Assembly: GCA_964546285.1 (NCBI GenBank)
Contig: CAZJJK010000011.1
Span: 1-46,678 of the forward strand
DNA: 46,678 nucleotides
Direction: 5' to 3'
From: CAZJJK01 sp964546285
Lineage (GTDB): Bacteria; Spirochaetota; Spirochaetia; Treponematales; Breznakiellaceae
The notes beneath the pieces are model-generated. The model searched no databases. It was not told the origin of the DNA and saw only the letters and a program-made list of their open reading frames with translations. Shown one piece after another: positions 25,015-34,231 of the stretch (positions are counted from its first letter, which is position 1; the number at the start of each line of letters is the position of its first letter). The position numbers were made by a program, and so were the translations under genes.

Positions 25015-26046
25015 GTGACTGAAGTTCTATCACAGGAAGAGATAGACCAACTTCTTACCGCGATTAACGCCGGCGAGACCGAGCCTGAGGATTTTAGGCC
25101 GGCCGCCGATACTCGTAAAATAAAAATCTATGATTTTAAGCGTCCGGATAAATTTTCAAAAGAACAAATTCGTACCGTTTCAATAATGCATGAAACCTTC
25201 GCGCGGCTTACGACTACCTCTTTGTCGGCGAATCTACGTAGTATGGTGCATGTCCATGTGGCTTCCGTTGATCAGCTGACCTATGAAGAATTTATACGTT
25301 CAATTCCAACGCCTACCACCTTGGCCATTATCAATATGGATCCTCTTAAAGGAAACGCCATCTTAGAGATTGATCCGGCGGTAACTTTTTCCATTATAGA
25401 CCGTCTGTTCGGCGGTTCAGGCGAGGGGACGAAGGCCCAGCATGAGCTAACCGATATAGAGCAATCGGTTATGGAAGGTATTATCGTTCGTATACTAGGC
25501 AATATGCGCGAGGCTTGGGCGCAGGTTATTGATCTTAGGCCTCGTTTAGGTCAGATCGATACAAATCCGCAGTTCGCTCAAATCGTTCCGCCAACGGAAA
25601 TGGTGGTTTTAGTAACCTTGGAAACGAAGGTTGGCGAGGTAGAGGGTATGATGAATTTTTGTATCCCTTACCTGACTATTGAGCCGATTATTTCCAAGTT
25701 ATCCGCCCAGTATTGGTATTCATCGGTTCGTCGCGGCACTACCACGGAAAACTTCAATATCATTAAGGATAAGTTGTCTAATGTCGAAGTCAACGTTGTC
25801 GCGGAGATAGGGCGGATTCAGTTGCCGGTGCGCGATGTGCTATCGCTTCGCGCGAACGATGTTATTCGTTTAGGCAATGTCCGCGTTGGCGATCCGATGA
25901 CCTTAAATATTGGGAACAAGAAAAAATTTCTTTGTCGTCCCGGCGTGATTGGTCGTAAAATAGCGGTTCAGATCGTTAAAAAGGTAGCTGAGCTTGAACA
26001 GGAAGAAATAGAAGAGCTCGCTACGGAAGGGGAGAATAGTTTATGA
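25015..26046 (+). CDS. fliM: Flagellar motor switch protein FliM
   Basis: A C-ring protein that receives phospho-CheY and sets rotation direction. 343 residues starting at GTG 25015. The N-terminal CheY-binding motif LSQEEIDQLL is followed by a CheC-like middle domain (about 45-235, including the MRSMVHV-type strand NLRSMVHVHVASVDQLTYEE) and a C-terminal SpoA domain (VEVNVVAEIGRIQLPVRDVL). No residues appear lost. It overlaps fliY by 4 bases, fitting a fixed switch-complex ratio. Confidence 0.96.
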   Translation: MTEVLSQEEIDQLLTAINAGETEPEDFRPAADTRKIKIYDFKRPDKFSKEQIRTVSIMHETFARLTTTSLSANLRSMVHVHVASVDQLTYEEFIRSIPTPTTLAIINMDPLKGNAILEIDPAVTFSIIDRLFGGSGEGTKAQHELTDIEQSVMEGIIVRILGNMREAWAQVIDLRPRLGQIDTNPQFAQIVPPTEMVVLVTLETKVGEVEGMMNFCIPYLTIEPIISKLSAQYWYSSVRRGTTTENFNIIKDKLSNVEVNVVAEIGRIQLPVRDVLSLRANDVIRLGNVRVGDPMTLNIGNKKKFLCRPGVIGRKIAVQIVKKVAELEQEEIEELATEGENSL

Positions 26047-27173
26047 GCGACGGCTCTATTTCTCAGGACGAAATTGACGCCTTGTTGGCGGGAGTTGATT
26101 CCACCGGTTTTGGCTCAGCGCCGTCAGGCGCGTTTTCGGGTGGTGAAGTATCGCTTATCCAAGATTTTTTGGACTCCACGATACAAGCTTTATCATACAA
26201 TTTGTCCACAATGACCGGCGCTTCGGTTAGCTTCAAGTCAGTAAGGGTAGAACAGGGTAATCGAGACGCTCTGCTCCAGCAGCTTCCGGACATGGTGGTG
26301 GCCATTAAGGATGATTTTGTCTCAGGTATACCTGGCGAGCATCTGTATATATTACCTGATGACGCCGCGCGCCGCTTGGCTGGCGTGATGAATAATGAGA
26401 AAGATATCGAATTGGATGATATGGCTTTATCCGGGTTAACGGAAATAGCTTCCCAAGTTTCCGGTACGGTTGTAACGGCCTTAAGCGATAAGACTGGCAA
26501 TAAGGCTATAGCCGCGGAACCGCCGAGCGCGAGTTTTGTTCCAAAAGCGGTGGTAGCTCTGCCGGCCGGAGATTTTATTAAGGCAGCTTTTGAGTTAGAT
26601 TTTGGTGATGGCTCCTCAATGAGCCTTTGGGAAGTTTTTGGAGCCGGGGTTTCCAGCGATATGGCGCGCGCGCTTGGCGGCGGGGGCGATCGGAAAAATG
26701 ATGACGTAAGTGGCGATCTAAACGCTCTTTTGGGTGGAATGGGCGCTCCAGCTCCTAATATTCGCGCGCCAGCGGCTTCAGCTGGGGCTTTTGGCGGTCA
26801 GTCGGGTGGCGGAATGGATGCTGGTTTTGGGATGGGCGGTCTTATGGGCGGAAACCCCAATGTCCAATCTATCCAATTCCCTAGCTTAATGCCTCAAAGC
26901 GCGCCGGGTGAGCAGGGAAATATAAACCTCATCATGGACGTCTACATGGAGATGACCGTGGAATTGGGGCGGACTAGGAAACTCATAAAAGAGATTCTTG
27001 GCATGGGTGAGGGGACTATTATCGAGTTGGATAAGCTGGCTGGAGAGCCTGTTGATATTCTTGTTAATCATAAATTGATAGCTAAAGGCGAAGTTGTCGT
27101 TATTGATGAAAATTTCGGTGTTCGCGTAACTGAAATCGTTTCACCTATGGAAAGAATGAGCGAAATGGGGTAA
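26043..27173 (+). CDS. fliY: Flagellar motor switch protein FliY (long FliN type)
   Basis: 376 residues. It starts with a CheY-binding-like motif ISQDEIDALLAG, then a CheC-like domain (about 30-200), a Gly/Ala/Met-rich linker (about 215-285) and a C-terminal FliN/SpoA domain (INLIMDVYMEMTVELGRTRK to the end). The CheC-type phosphatase signature needs ExxN. The aligned stretch LTEIASQVSG has Ser in place of Asn, so phosphatase activity is doubtful. It overlaps fliM by 4 bases. Confidence 0.93.
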   Translation: MSDGSISQDEIDALLAGVDSTGFGSAPSGAFSGGEVSLIQDFLDSTIQALSYNLSTMTGASVSFKSVRVEQGNRDALLQQLPDMVVAIKDDFVSGIPGEHLYILPDDAARRLAGVMNNEKDIELDDMALSGLTEIASQVSGTVVTALSDKTGNKAIAAEPPSASFVPKAVVALPAGDFIKAAFELDFGDGSSMSLWEVFGAGVSSDMARALGGGGDRKNDDVSGDLNALLGGMGAPAPNIRAPAASAGAFGGQSGGGMDAGFGMGGLMGGNPNVQSIQFPSLMPQSAPGEQGNINLIMDVYMEMTVELGRTRKLIKEILGMGEGTIIELDKLAGEPVDILVNHKLIAKGEVVVIDENFGVRVTEIVSPMERMSEMG

Positions 27174-27178
27174 TATAA

Positions 27179-27210
27179 CCCATCGTTGGTCCCGCCAACG
27201 ATGGGAGGGG
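27179..27210 (+). promoter_or_regulatory. Perfect stem-loop overlapping the fliO ribosome binding site
   Basis: CCCATCGTTGG (27179-27189) pairs perfectly with CCAACGATGGG (27195-27205) around TCCCG. The last GGG of the stem is part of GGGAGGGG (27203-27210), the presumed Shine-Dalgarno. A stable 11-base-pair stem here could limit fliO translation. Confidence 0.65.
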
Positions 27211-27213
27211 AAA

Positions 27214-27855
27214 CTGAAGCCTATACGCGTCGCGTTCGCCTTAATGTTGGCGGCGCTCGGGGGCGGGATATTAATCGCGCAACAGACAAGCGCCGACGGA
27301 TCGGCTCAAAACCTGTCACCCGATGATCCAGAAGCCCAAGCTATAGAGCGAGAAGCGCTTTACGACGAAACAAGCCTCAGCCTGGAAGAAACGCCTGAGG
27401 CTGATGTGGATATTAGCACCCCCTCATCGCTGGGCGCGGTTTTACGAGCGCTTGGCGCTTTAGCGTTGACAGCCGTTCTAATTTATCTGGTCGTCTATTG
27501 GCTAAAACGTATTGGACGTCCCAAACAGACAGAGGATACTAGACTTAAAATATTAGCCAGCGCTCATTTAGGCGCTAATCGTTTTGTTCATGTGGTGGCT
27601 GTTGGCGATCAAGCTTGGGTTATTGGAGCGGCTGATAATTCAGTCAGCCTGATAGCGGAAATACAAGACAAAGAAACAAAAGATCTTCTCTTCCTGGACG
27701 AATCACGTCGATCTGAGCAAAAAACCGCGCGGACAATAGACTTCAAAAGCTTGTTCGCTCGTATGGTGCCTGGCGCCGCGGGGATAAAGGACGACCAAAA
27801 ACCCGCTTCGCTAAAAGCCGTACGCGAACGGAGGGAAAGGCTCCGGGATCTTTAA
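27214..27855 (+). CDS. fliO: Flagellar export apparatus protein FliO (FliZ type), probable CTG start
   Basis: The first ATG is at 27244, inside the hydrophobic part. Ten codons upstream, CTG 27214 follows GGAGG by 5 bases and would give (M)KPIRVAFALMLAALGGG, a textbook signal peptide ending near QQTSA. I therefore prefer CTG. Domains: signal peptide, acidic periplasmic stretch, a membrane helix (VLRALGALALTAVLIYLVVY) and a cytoplasmic FliO domain (LKILASAHLGANRFVHVVAV). FliO assists assembly of the FliP export gate, encoded next. Confidence 0.82.
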   Translation: MKPIRVAFALMLAALGGGILIAQQTSADGSAQNLSPDDPEAQAIEREALYDETSLSLEETPEADVDISTPSSLGAVLRALGALALTAVLIYLVVYWLKRIGRPKQTEDTRLKILASAHLGANRFVHVVAVGDQAWVIGAADNSVSLIAEIQDKETKDLLFLDESRRSEQKTARTIDFKSLFARMVPGAAGIKDDQKPASLKAVRERRERLRDL

Positions 27856-27877
27856 ATAGCTACAAGGGGGAGGGGTT

Positions 27878-28690
27878 TTGAATATACGAGTTTTAGCCGT
27901 AGCTCTCGTGTTAGCGTTAACGGCCCTCGCTTTCGCTCCAGCTCAAGAACAATTTCCAGAACGCTCGACCGATGGCTCAATTTCCATTCCCACGCCTCCC
28001 GCCGATCCCGTTGTGCCCTTTATTGATCTGAGCATACGCTCGCCCGAATCCGGTGAAGAAGTCGCGTTTTCCCTACAACTCTTATTGCTACTTACCGTAT
28101 TATCCTTGGCGCCGTCCATAATCATACTGATGACCAGTTTTTTACGGATTTCTATAGTATTGGATTTTATTAAGCGCGCTTTATCCTTGCAACAGGTACC
28201 GCCAGGGCAGGTTTTAATGGGTATCGCGTTGTTCTTAACCCTATTTATAATGTGGCCAAGTTTTAGTCAAATATACGAAAACGCGCTGATGCCGCTCGCT
28301 TCAGGCGAGATCGGTATGGAGGAGGCGTACGCCGAAGCTGAAAAACCTTTGCGGCTTTTTATGTATCAACAGATGAGAAATGACGCTGATGATATCAGGC
28401 TATTCATGTCTATGCGCGGGCTTGATAAGCCGAACACGCTCGCGGATGTGCCTACCTATGTTCTAATACCGGCCTTTATTCTTCATGAGCTTACGGCCGC
28501 TTTCAAGATAGGCATACTGCTTTATATTCCCTTTATAGTTATTGATATGGTTGTAGCCAGCGCGCTTATGTCCATGGGTATGATTATGCTTCCTCCCATT
28601 ATGATTTCGATGCCTTTTAAGCTTATACTTTTCGTGCTGGTTGACGGCTGGGGCTTAATGACCGAGCAGTTGATGCGATCGTTCGGATAG
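27878..28690 (+). CDS. fliP: Flagellar export gate protein FliP
   Basis: 270 residues from TTG 27878, with GGGGGAGGGG upstream. The signal peptide MNIRVLAVALVLALTALAFA is followed by four membrane segments. Family patterns are present: MTSFLRISIVLDFIKRAL, MYQQMRNDADDIRLFMSMRG and the C-terminal FKLILFVLVDGW. With FliQ and FliR it builds the helical gate of the flagellar type III secretion channel. It sits between fliO and fliQ. Confidence 0.96.
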   Translation: MNIRVLAVALVLALTALAFAPAQEQFPERSTDGSISIPTPPADPVVPFIDLSIRSPESGEEVAFSLQLLLLLTVLSLAPSIIILMTSFLRISIVLDFIKRALSLQQVPPGQVLMGIALFLTLFIMWPSFSQIYENALMPLASGEIGMEEAYAEAEKPLRLFMYQQMRNDADDIRLFMSMRGLDKPNTLADVPTYVLIPAFILHELTAAFKIGILLYIPFIVIDMVVASALMSMGMIMLPPIMISMPFKLILFVLVDGWGLMTEQLMRSFG

Positions 28691-28700
28691 GAGGCCGCAG

Positions 28701-28970
28701 GTGGATATAGGAGAAGCTGTATCGTTAATGCGTGGTGGTATACTACAGACCCTTCTTTTAGCCGCTCCCTTATTATTGAGCGCCTTAGCGGTTGGTCTTG
28801 TGGTGTCTATACTTCAAGCCGCGACTTCTATCCAAGAGCAGACCCTAACCTTTGTTCCAAAAATAGTGGCTATACTCGCGGTGTTGGCGGCCCTTGGCGC
28901 TTGGATGTTTAGTTCCTTAAGTGAATATACTATACAATTATTCCAATTGATTCCAAAGGTGGCGCTCTAG
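28701..28970 (+). CDS. fliQ: Flagellar export gate protein FliQ
   Basis: 89 residues from GTG 28701 (GGAGG upstream). Two membrane hairpin helices surround the typical segment LVVSILQAATSIQEQTLTFV and PKIVAILAVLAALGAWM. Four copies per gate clamp the FliP/FliR channel. It ends 1 base before the fliR start. Confidence 0.95.
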   Translation: MDIGEAVSLMRGGILQTLLLAAPLLLSALAVGLVVSILQAATSIQEQTLTFVPKIVAILAVLAALGAWMFSSLSEYTIQLFQLIPKVAL

Positions 28971-28971
28971 C

Positions 28972-29757
28972 ATGTTGGCTGAGCTTGTCGCCGCGGCTCC
29001 TCTTTTCCTGCTTGTCGCCGCTAGGTCTCTAGCTCTGGTTGAGACAGCGCCGCTGCTTTCCTCCTCCGCGGTGCCTCAAACCGCTAAAGTAGCCTTGGCT
29101 GGTTTCGCCGCTTTCGCGGCTTTCGGTTCGGCTCCGATAGCTGATTGGGCTGTTCCGCCTTTTTCCGTAGAGTATATGCTTCTTGTTATTGGAGAAGGCT
29201 TCATTGGTATTGTGATGGGTTTTTATCTGACAATAATTTATTCGGCTTTCGCTTCAGCCGGACAGTTCTTTTCTCTGCAAATGGGTTTTGGGGCTTCCGC
29301 TACCTATGACCCTCTGGCCCAGATTGAGAATCCACTTGTCGGTCAGTATTTAAACCTTATTGGTATGCTTGCCTTTGTCGTTAGTTCTGGATTTCGCAAA
29401 CTGTTTCTGGGCGGCTTTATGCGGTCATTGGAAAGCTTTAGCGCGCTTGGCTTAAGCGCCGCCAGAGAAGGTTTTTTACGTTTCCTTCTTTCCGGCCTAT
29501 CTCGGATGTTTATGGATTCGCTGATTATCGCCCTGCCTATTTTAGGAACCTTATTTATCGTTTCGGTAACAATGGGCCTTCTATCCAAGGCCGCTCCCCA
29601 AATGAATCTTTTGACGGAAGGTTTTCCCCTGGCCATCACCGTGGCTTTCTTTCTTATTCTTTCCGTTATGCCCTTTTTGGTGGAGTCCTTTGTTCGGGTA
29701 ATCGATGGAGGCTTCGCCTCCATCGAGGCTCTTCTGGCTGGGATGGGCGCGATATGA
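28972..29757 (+). CDS. fliR: Flagellar export gate protein FliR
   Basis: 261 residues with about six hydrophobic segments. Family features include FSLQMGFGASATYDP, where most relatives have an S-x-D/A pattern, and the C-terminal MGLLSKAAPQMNLLTEGFPL with ITVAFFLIL. It fits into the FliP5FliQ4FliR1 export gate. It overlaps flhB by 4 bases (ATGA), a common coupling for this pair. Confidence 0.95.
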   Translation: MLAELVAAAPLFLLVAARSLALVETAPLLSSSAVPQTAKVALAGFAAFAAFGSAPIADWAVPPFSVEYMLLVIGEGFIGIVMGFYLTIIYSAFASAGQFFSLQMGFGASATYDPLAQIENPLVGQYLNLIGMLAFVVSSGFRKLFLGGFMRSLESFSALGLSAAREGFLRFLLSGLSRMFMDSLIIALPILGTLFIVSVTMGLLSKAAPQMNLLTEGFPLAITVAFFLILSVMPFLVESFVRVIDGGFASIEALLAGMGAI

Positions 29758-30902
29758 GACAGTCTGATATACAGCGAGCCGAGCTGGACTTGGTGTTGAG
29801 TATCGATCTTCAGTGGTTCGCGGCTGAGGATGAGGGGAGGACAGAGGAGCCGACCGAATATAAAATAAAAAAAGCGAGAGAAGAGGGGAGGGTCGCTAAA
29901 AGTCAGGAATTAATAGGGGCTTTGGTGTTGTTGCTCCCGGCTCTAACCCTTATATTCCTTGGGCCCTCCATGTTCCGTACAATCATAGAGATGGTACGTT
30001 TTTTCCTAGAGCGCTCAGTGGAATTGAATCCAGTGAAAGACGGACTTATAGTCCGCGTGTTTTTTTCTTATTTTATCCGTTTGGTTTTGCCGTTGATGGT
30101 TACGGCCTTTGTCGCTTCCCTGTTCGCTAATCTTGTTCAAGTGGGCTTCCTTTTTACCACGAAGCCGCTTGTCCCCGATTTTTCTAAGGTTCTACCCCGC
30201 TTTGGACAGTATTTCCGTCGGACCCTGCTTTCCGGAGAAGCTCTTTTTAATCTTGGTAAATCCATCATTAAGGTCGGATTAATCGGGGTGATCGCCTTTC
30301 TGGTAGTTCGAACTGAGATAGAAAAACTTCTGAATACGCAAACAATGTCTTTGTGGACTTCATTTACCTTAGTAGCGTCTTTAGTGGCCAGGCTACTTAT
30401 TATCGCCGCGCTCTGCTTCCTAATTATGTCCATACCCGATTATATGTTTCAACGTTATCGCTACAGAGAATCGCTGAAAATGACTAAGCAGGAAGTGAAG
30501 GAAGAGCGGAAGATGTATGAGGGTGACCCGCTGGTTAAAAGCCGCCTGCGACAACGTATGCGCGAGATATTGACACGTAATATGGCAGCCGCGGTGCCTC
30601 GCGCGGATGTCGTTATCACTAACCCCACCCATTTCGCCATCGCTTTGGAATGGAATAGGCAAACAATGCCCGCGCCTATGGTTAGCGCCAAGGGGGCGGA
30701 TGAGGCCGCCTTCCGTATACGAAGAATCGCGGAAGACTCAGGCGTTCCAGTAGTAGAAAATAGACCATTGGCAAGAGCCCTCTACGCTGAAACTGAAATA
30801 GGCGATATCATACCGGAGGGATACTATCAGGCCATCGCGGTGGTCTTAGCCCATGTTGATAAAATTAACCGTGAACGCGTACGCGCGGCTATTGGAGCGT
30901 AG
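29754..30902 (+). CDS. flhB: Flagellar export switch protein FlhB
   Basis: 382 residues. After a 25-residue N-terminal extension comes the family start EEPTEYKIKKAREEGRV, then four membrane helices (about 55-80, 102-128, 175-187, 205-228). The cytoplasmic domain has the autocleavage motif NPTH at residues 290-293 followed by FAIALEW. Cleavage at this site, in response to FliK, switches export from hook to filament proteins. The proline-rich tail of enteric FlhB is absent. Confidence 0.96.
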   Translation: MRQSDIQRAELDLVLSIDLQWFAAEDEGRTEEPTEYKIKKAREEGRVAKSQELIGALVLLLPALTLIFLGPSMFRTIIEMVRFFLERSVELNPVKDGLIVRVFFSYFIRLVLPLMVTAFVASLFANLVQVGFLFTTKPLVPDFSKVLPRFGQYFRRTLLSGEALFNLGKSIIKVGLIGVIAFLVVRTEIEKLLNTQTMSLWTSFTLVASLVARLLIIAALCFLIMSIPDYMFQRYRYRESLKMTKQEVKEERKMYEGDPLVKSRLRQRMREILTRNMAAAVPRADVVITNPTHFAIALEWNRQTMPAPMVSAKGADEAAFRIRRIAEDSGVPVVENRPLARALYAETEIGDIIPEGYYQAIAVVLAHVDKINRERVRAAIGA

Positions 30903-30910
30903 GGGATTCG

Positions 30911-33004
30911 ATGTCTGATATTCGAAATGTGCTATCGGATAATTTTAAGCGCGATCGCAGCGACCTTGTCGTAGCTATTGGCGTAATCGCTGTCGTGGTT
31001 ATGTTGGTTATTCCCTTACCGACGCCGCTACTTGACGCGTTGATGGCCTTTAACTTGGTTTTAGCGCTGATGATTCTGTTAATTACCTTATATATCAAAA
31101 AAGCGACCGAATTTAGTATTTTCCCTACTATTTTGCTGGTCTCCACCGTGTTCGGTTTAGCCCTTAACGTATCGTCCACAAGGATGATTCTATCAAAGGG
31201 AGAAGCTTTTGATGGAAGGATGATTAAAGCCTTCGCCAGCTTTGTGGTCGGATCAAAAGGCACGGAAGGTTTAGTTATCGGTTTTGTCATATTTATTATC
31301 ATCATAGCGGTTCAGGCTATAGTTATCACCAAGGGAGCTACGCGTATCGCCGAAGTGGCGGCGCGTTTTACTCTTGATGCCCTGCCGGGCAAGCAAATGG
31401 CGATTGAGGCTGAATACAATTCGGGCTCTATCTCAGAGGATGAGGCGCTTAAGCGTAAAAATGATCTCCAAAAGGAATCCGAGTTTTATGGGGCTATGGA
31501 CGGCGCCAGCAAATTTGTGTCCGGGAATGTTAAAATCGGTATTTTTATAACGGCGATAAATATTATTGGCGGAATCATTATAGGGATGAGCCTACACGGG
31601 GAAAGCTTGGATGTGGCGGCGTCTACCTATACCCTGTTTGCCATAGGCGATGGTCTTTTATCGCAGTTTCCTTCTCTATTGGTTTCCACGGCCACCGGCT
31701 TAATCGTGACGCGCTCAATCTCCGATGGAACTTTTGGATCCGATGTTTCCGTTCAATTTTCCAGAAACTCTCGTATTTATTGGATAGCGGCCTTTGTTTT
31801 GTTGGGTTTTTCCTTATTGCCCGGTTTTCCCTGGTATGTTCTTGTCCCCTTGGCACTCTTGATCGGCTTTGTTGGATATCGGCTTAGCCGTAAAGAATAT
31901 AGGACTTCTCAGGCTGATAAGCTTCAAAAAAGCCAAGCGAAGAAAGCTCAGGAAACGCCCGCGGAAATGTCGCCAGTGGTCCCCTTGGATCCGCTATCGC
32001 TTGAATTGGGCTATGGGCTTATTCCTTTAGTTGATAGGGATAAGGGCGCTGAACTCCTGGAACGGGTAACTAGGATAAGGCGTGAGTCAGCCTTGGATCT
32101 CGGTCTGGTGGTCCCGCGAATTCGAATTATTGATAATATGCGTTTGGAGCCTTCAGAATACTGTTTTAAGATTAAAGGGGTTGAGGTAGGCCGCGGTAAA
32201 ATACGGATGGGGTATTTCCTTTGCATAAACCCCGGCGGTATTAAGGATGATATAGGCGGTGAAAAAACGCGCGATCCCGCTTTCGGTTTACCGGCTTTAT
32301 GGGTTGGCGAAGATAGGCGGGAACAGGCGGAACGTTCAGGTTATACTGTTGTGGATCCGCCGTCTATTATCGCTACCCATCTTACGGAAATCATTAAGCG
32401 GCATGCCTCCGAAATTTTAGGAAGGCAGGAAACTCAAGCGATATTGGAGACCTTAAAAAAAGAATACCCCGCTGTGGTGGAAGAGGTTCAGAAGGTTCTA
32501 TCCTTAGGCGAAATTCAAAAAGTTCTTCAGACCTTGTTACGAGAACAGGTGTCTATTCGCAATATGGTCGCTATCTTAGAAACTGTCGCCGATTTTGCTC
32601 CTATTACAAAGGATGTTGGCTTTCTATCTGAAAAAGCTCGTCAAGCGTTGGGACGCCAGCTCTGTCTACAATACGCCGATGACGAAAAGGTTTTACGAGT
32701 GCTGACCATTGACCAAAGCTTGGAACAACGTATTGTGGATAGTCGTATAGATACGGCAAGCGGCGCCATGTCAGCCTTGGAGCCAACTGTTCAACGCGCG
32801 TGGATTAAAGCGGTATCGCGATCGGTCGCGGCTGTTCATGAAACTGGGCGCTTACCGCTTATACTTTGTTCAGAAGCGGCTAGACCCCTGATTAAGTCAA
32901 GTACGGATAGGGAGCTGCCGGATTTAGTGGTATTATCGGTGCCGGAGATCGTTTCTGATGTTACTGTAGAAGCCATTGGTGAAATCAGACTGGAAAATAA
33001 TTAG
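30911..33004 (+). CDS. flhA: Flagellar export protein FlhA
   Basis: 697 residues. About eight membrane helices fill the first 330 residues, with the FHIPEP family signature region LPGKQMAIEAEYNSGSISED and FYGAMDGASKFVSGN. The C-terminal cytoplasmic domain (about 360-697) forms the ring that docks chaperone-substrate complexes. A charged linker (QADKLQKSQAKKAQETP) joins the two. Full length and intact. flhF follows after 6 bases. Confidence 0.97.
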   Translation: MSDIRNVLSDNFKRDRSDLVVAIGVIAVVVMLVIPLPTPLLDALMAFNLVLALMILLITLYIKKATEFSIFPTILLVSTVFGLALNVSSTRMILSKGEAFDGRMIKAFASFVVGSKGTEGLVIGFVIFIIIIAVQAIVITKGATRIAEVAARFTLDALPGKQMAIEAEYNSGSISEDEALKRKNDLQKESEFYGAMDGASKFVSGNVKIGIFITAINIIGGIIIGMSLHGESLDVAASTYTLFAIGDGLLSQFPSLLVSTATGLIVTRSISDGTFGSDVSVQFSRNSRIYWIAAFVLLGFSLLPGFPWYVLVPLALLIGFVGYRLSRKEYRTSQADKLQKSQAKKAQETPAEMSPVVPLDPLSLELGYGLIPLVDRDKGAELLERVTRIRRESALDLGLVVPRIRIIDNMRLEPSEYCFKIKGVEVGRGKIRMGYFLCINPGGIKDDIGGEKTRDPAFGLPALWVGEDRREQAERSGYTVVDPPSIIATHLTEIIKRHASEILGRQETQAILETLKKEYPAVVEEVQKVLSLGEIQKVLQTLLREQVSIRNMVAILETVADFAPITKDVGFLSEKARQALGRQLCLQYADDEKVLRVLTIDQSLEQRIVDSRIDTASGAMSALEPTVQRAWIKAVSRSVAAVHETGRLPLILCSEAARPLIKSSTDRELPDLVVLSVPEIVSDVTVEAIGEIRLENN

Positions 33005-33010
33005 AACGGG

Positions 33011-34231
33011 ATGGGTATGGAGTATTTTACCGAACAAGCCGCTACTTACGCTGAATGCTTAAAAAAAATACGCTCTCGGTATGGCGATAACGCCCGTGTG
33101 CTGATGCAGCGGTCGGTCCGTGTCGGCGGTATACTTGGTTTTTTCGCCAAGGAAGGCGTTGAAATGTCTGGAGTGGTTGGGCCTGATCCTTCGCGGCCTA
33201 GCCTGGAAGCCGCCAGAGCCGTGAAAAAAGTTGGCGATCCGGAAGAGGAACGGCGTAAAATACTAGCTAACCTAAAAAGTGACCAAGCGCTTCAGATGGT
33301 TCTTAGTGAAGTGAAGGGGATCAAAGATAAACTAGATAGTTACAACGCGCCCGCCGCCGCCGAGGAACACCCGACCATAGCGAAAATTATCGAACTTTTG
33401 TCACTAAACGATTTTTCGGCTTCATTTTCGACGCTTATAAGCGAGCGCCTAAAACGTGATTTTTCTCTGGAGGCTTTGGACGATTTCAACGCCGTTCAGG
33501 ATAAGGTGGTTGAATGGGTAGGCGAAAGCGTTTCCATATATCGAGAAGATAGTTTTCAGGTTCGGCCTAGGATTATGGTTTTAGTTGGACCTACCGGTGT
33601 GGGTAAAACCACAACCATCGCTAAGCTTGCCGCTTTATTCGGCTTAAACGCTCTATCGGGTCGTTCCCTTTCGGTAAGGATGATAACGATAGACAATTAC
33701 CGTATCGCGGCTCGTCAGCAAATTGAAACCTATGGTAATATCATGGGCATACCGGTATCCACGGTGGAAACCTTTGACGATTTGCGTAAAACTATCGCTA
33801 TGTACCAAGATGATGTAGATTTAATACTATTGGACACTATAGGAAAAAGTCCCCGTGATTATATGAAATTGGCGGAGATGAAGGAGCTGCTGTCCGCTTG
33901 CGGCCGTGGCGCCGATGTCCATTTGGCTATAGCCGCTACCACCAAAGGCAGTGACATCGGTGAAATACTTCAGCAGTTTGAACCCTTCGCTTATCGATCG
34001 GTTGTTTTAACTAAACTTGATGAAACTATTAGAGTGGGTAATGTCATAAGCGCTTTAGCTGAAAAAAATAAGGCTATTTCGTACATTACCGATGGACAGA
34101 GGGTCCCTCAGGATATCAGCCGCGCGACAGTCCCGCGTTTATTGATTAATCTGGAAGGGTTTAAAATAGATCGGCGGAAATTAGACGCTCGCTTTGGGCG
34201 GGAAAGCGCCACAGCCGCGGAACGGAGATGA
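33011..34231 (+). CDS. flhF: Flagellar biosynthesis GTPase FlhF
   Basis: An SRP-family GTPase that sets position and number of flagella. 406 residues, with an N-terminal basic/helical domain (MEYFTEQAATYAECLKKIRS), a middle N domain and a C-terminal G domain with P-loop VGPTGVGKTTTIAKLA (191-206) and VLTKLDET. The usual DTAGR is DTIGKSPRD here. Either ATG 33011 or 33017 could be the start; the second has better ribosome-site spacing. It overlaps flhG by 4 bases. Confidence 0.95.
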   Translation: MGMEYFTEQAATYAECLKKIRSRYGDNARVLMQRSVRVGGILGFFAKEGVEMSGVVGPDPSRPSLEAARAVKKVGDPEEERRKILANLKSDQALQMVLSEVKGIKDKLDSYNAPAAAEEHPTIAKIIELLSLNDFSASFSTLISERLKRDFSLEALDDFNAVQDKVVEWVGESVSIYREDSFQVRPRIMVLVGPTGVGKTTTIAKLAALFGLNALSGRSLSVRMITIDNYRIAARQQIETYGNIMGIPVSTVETFDDLRKTIAMYQDDVDLILLDTIGKSPRDYMKLAEMKELLSACGRGADVHLAIAATTKGSDIGEILQQFEPFAYRSVVLTKLDETIRVGNVISALAEKNKAISYITDGQRVPQDISRATVPRLLINLEGFKIDRRKLDARFGRESATAAERR

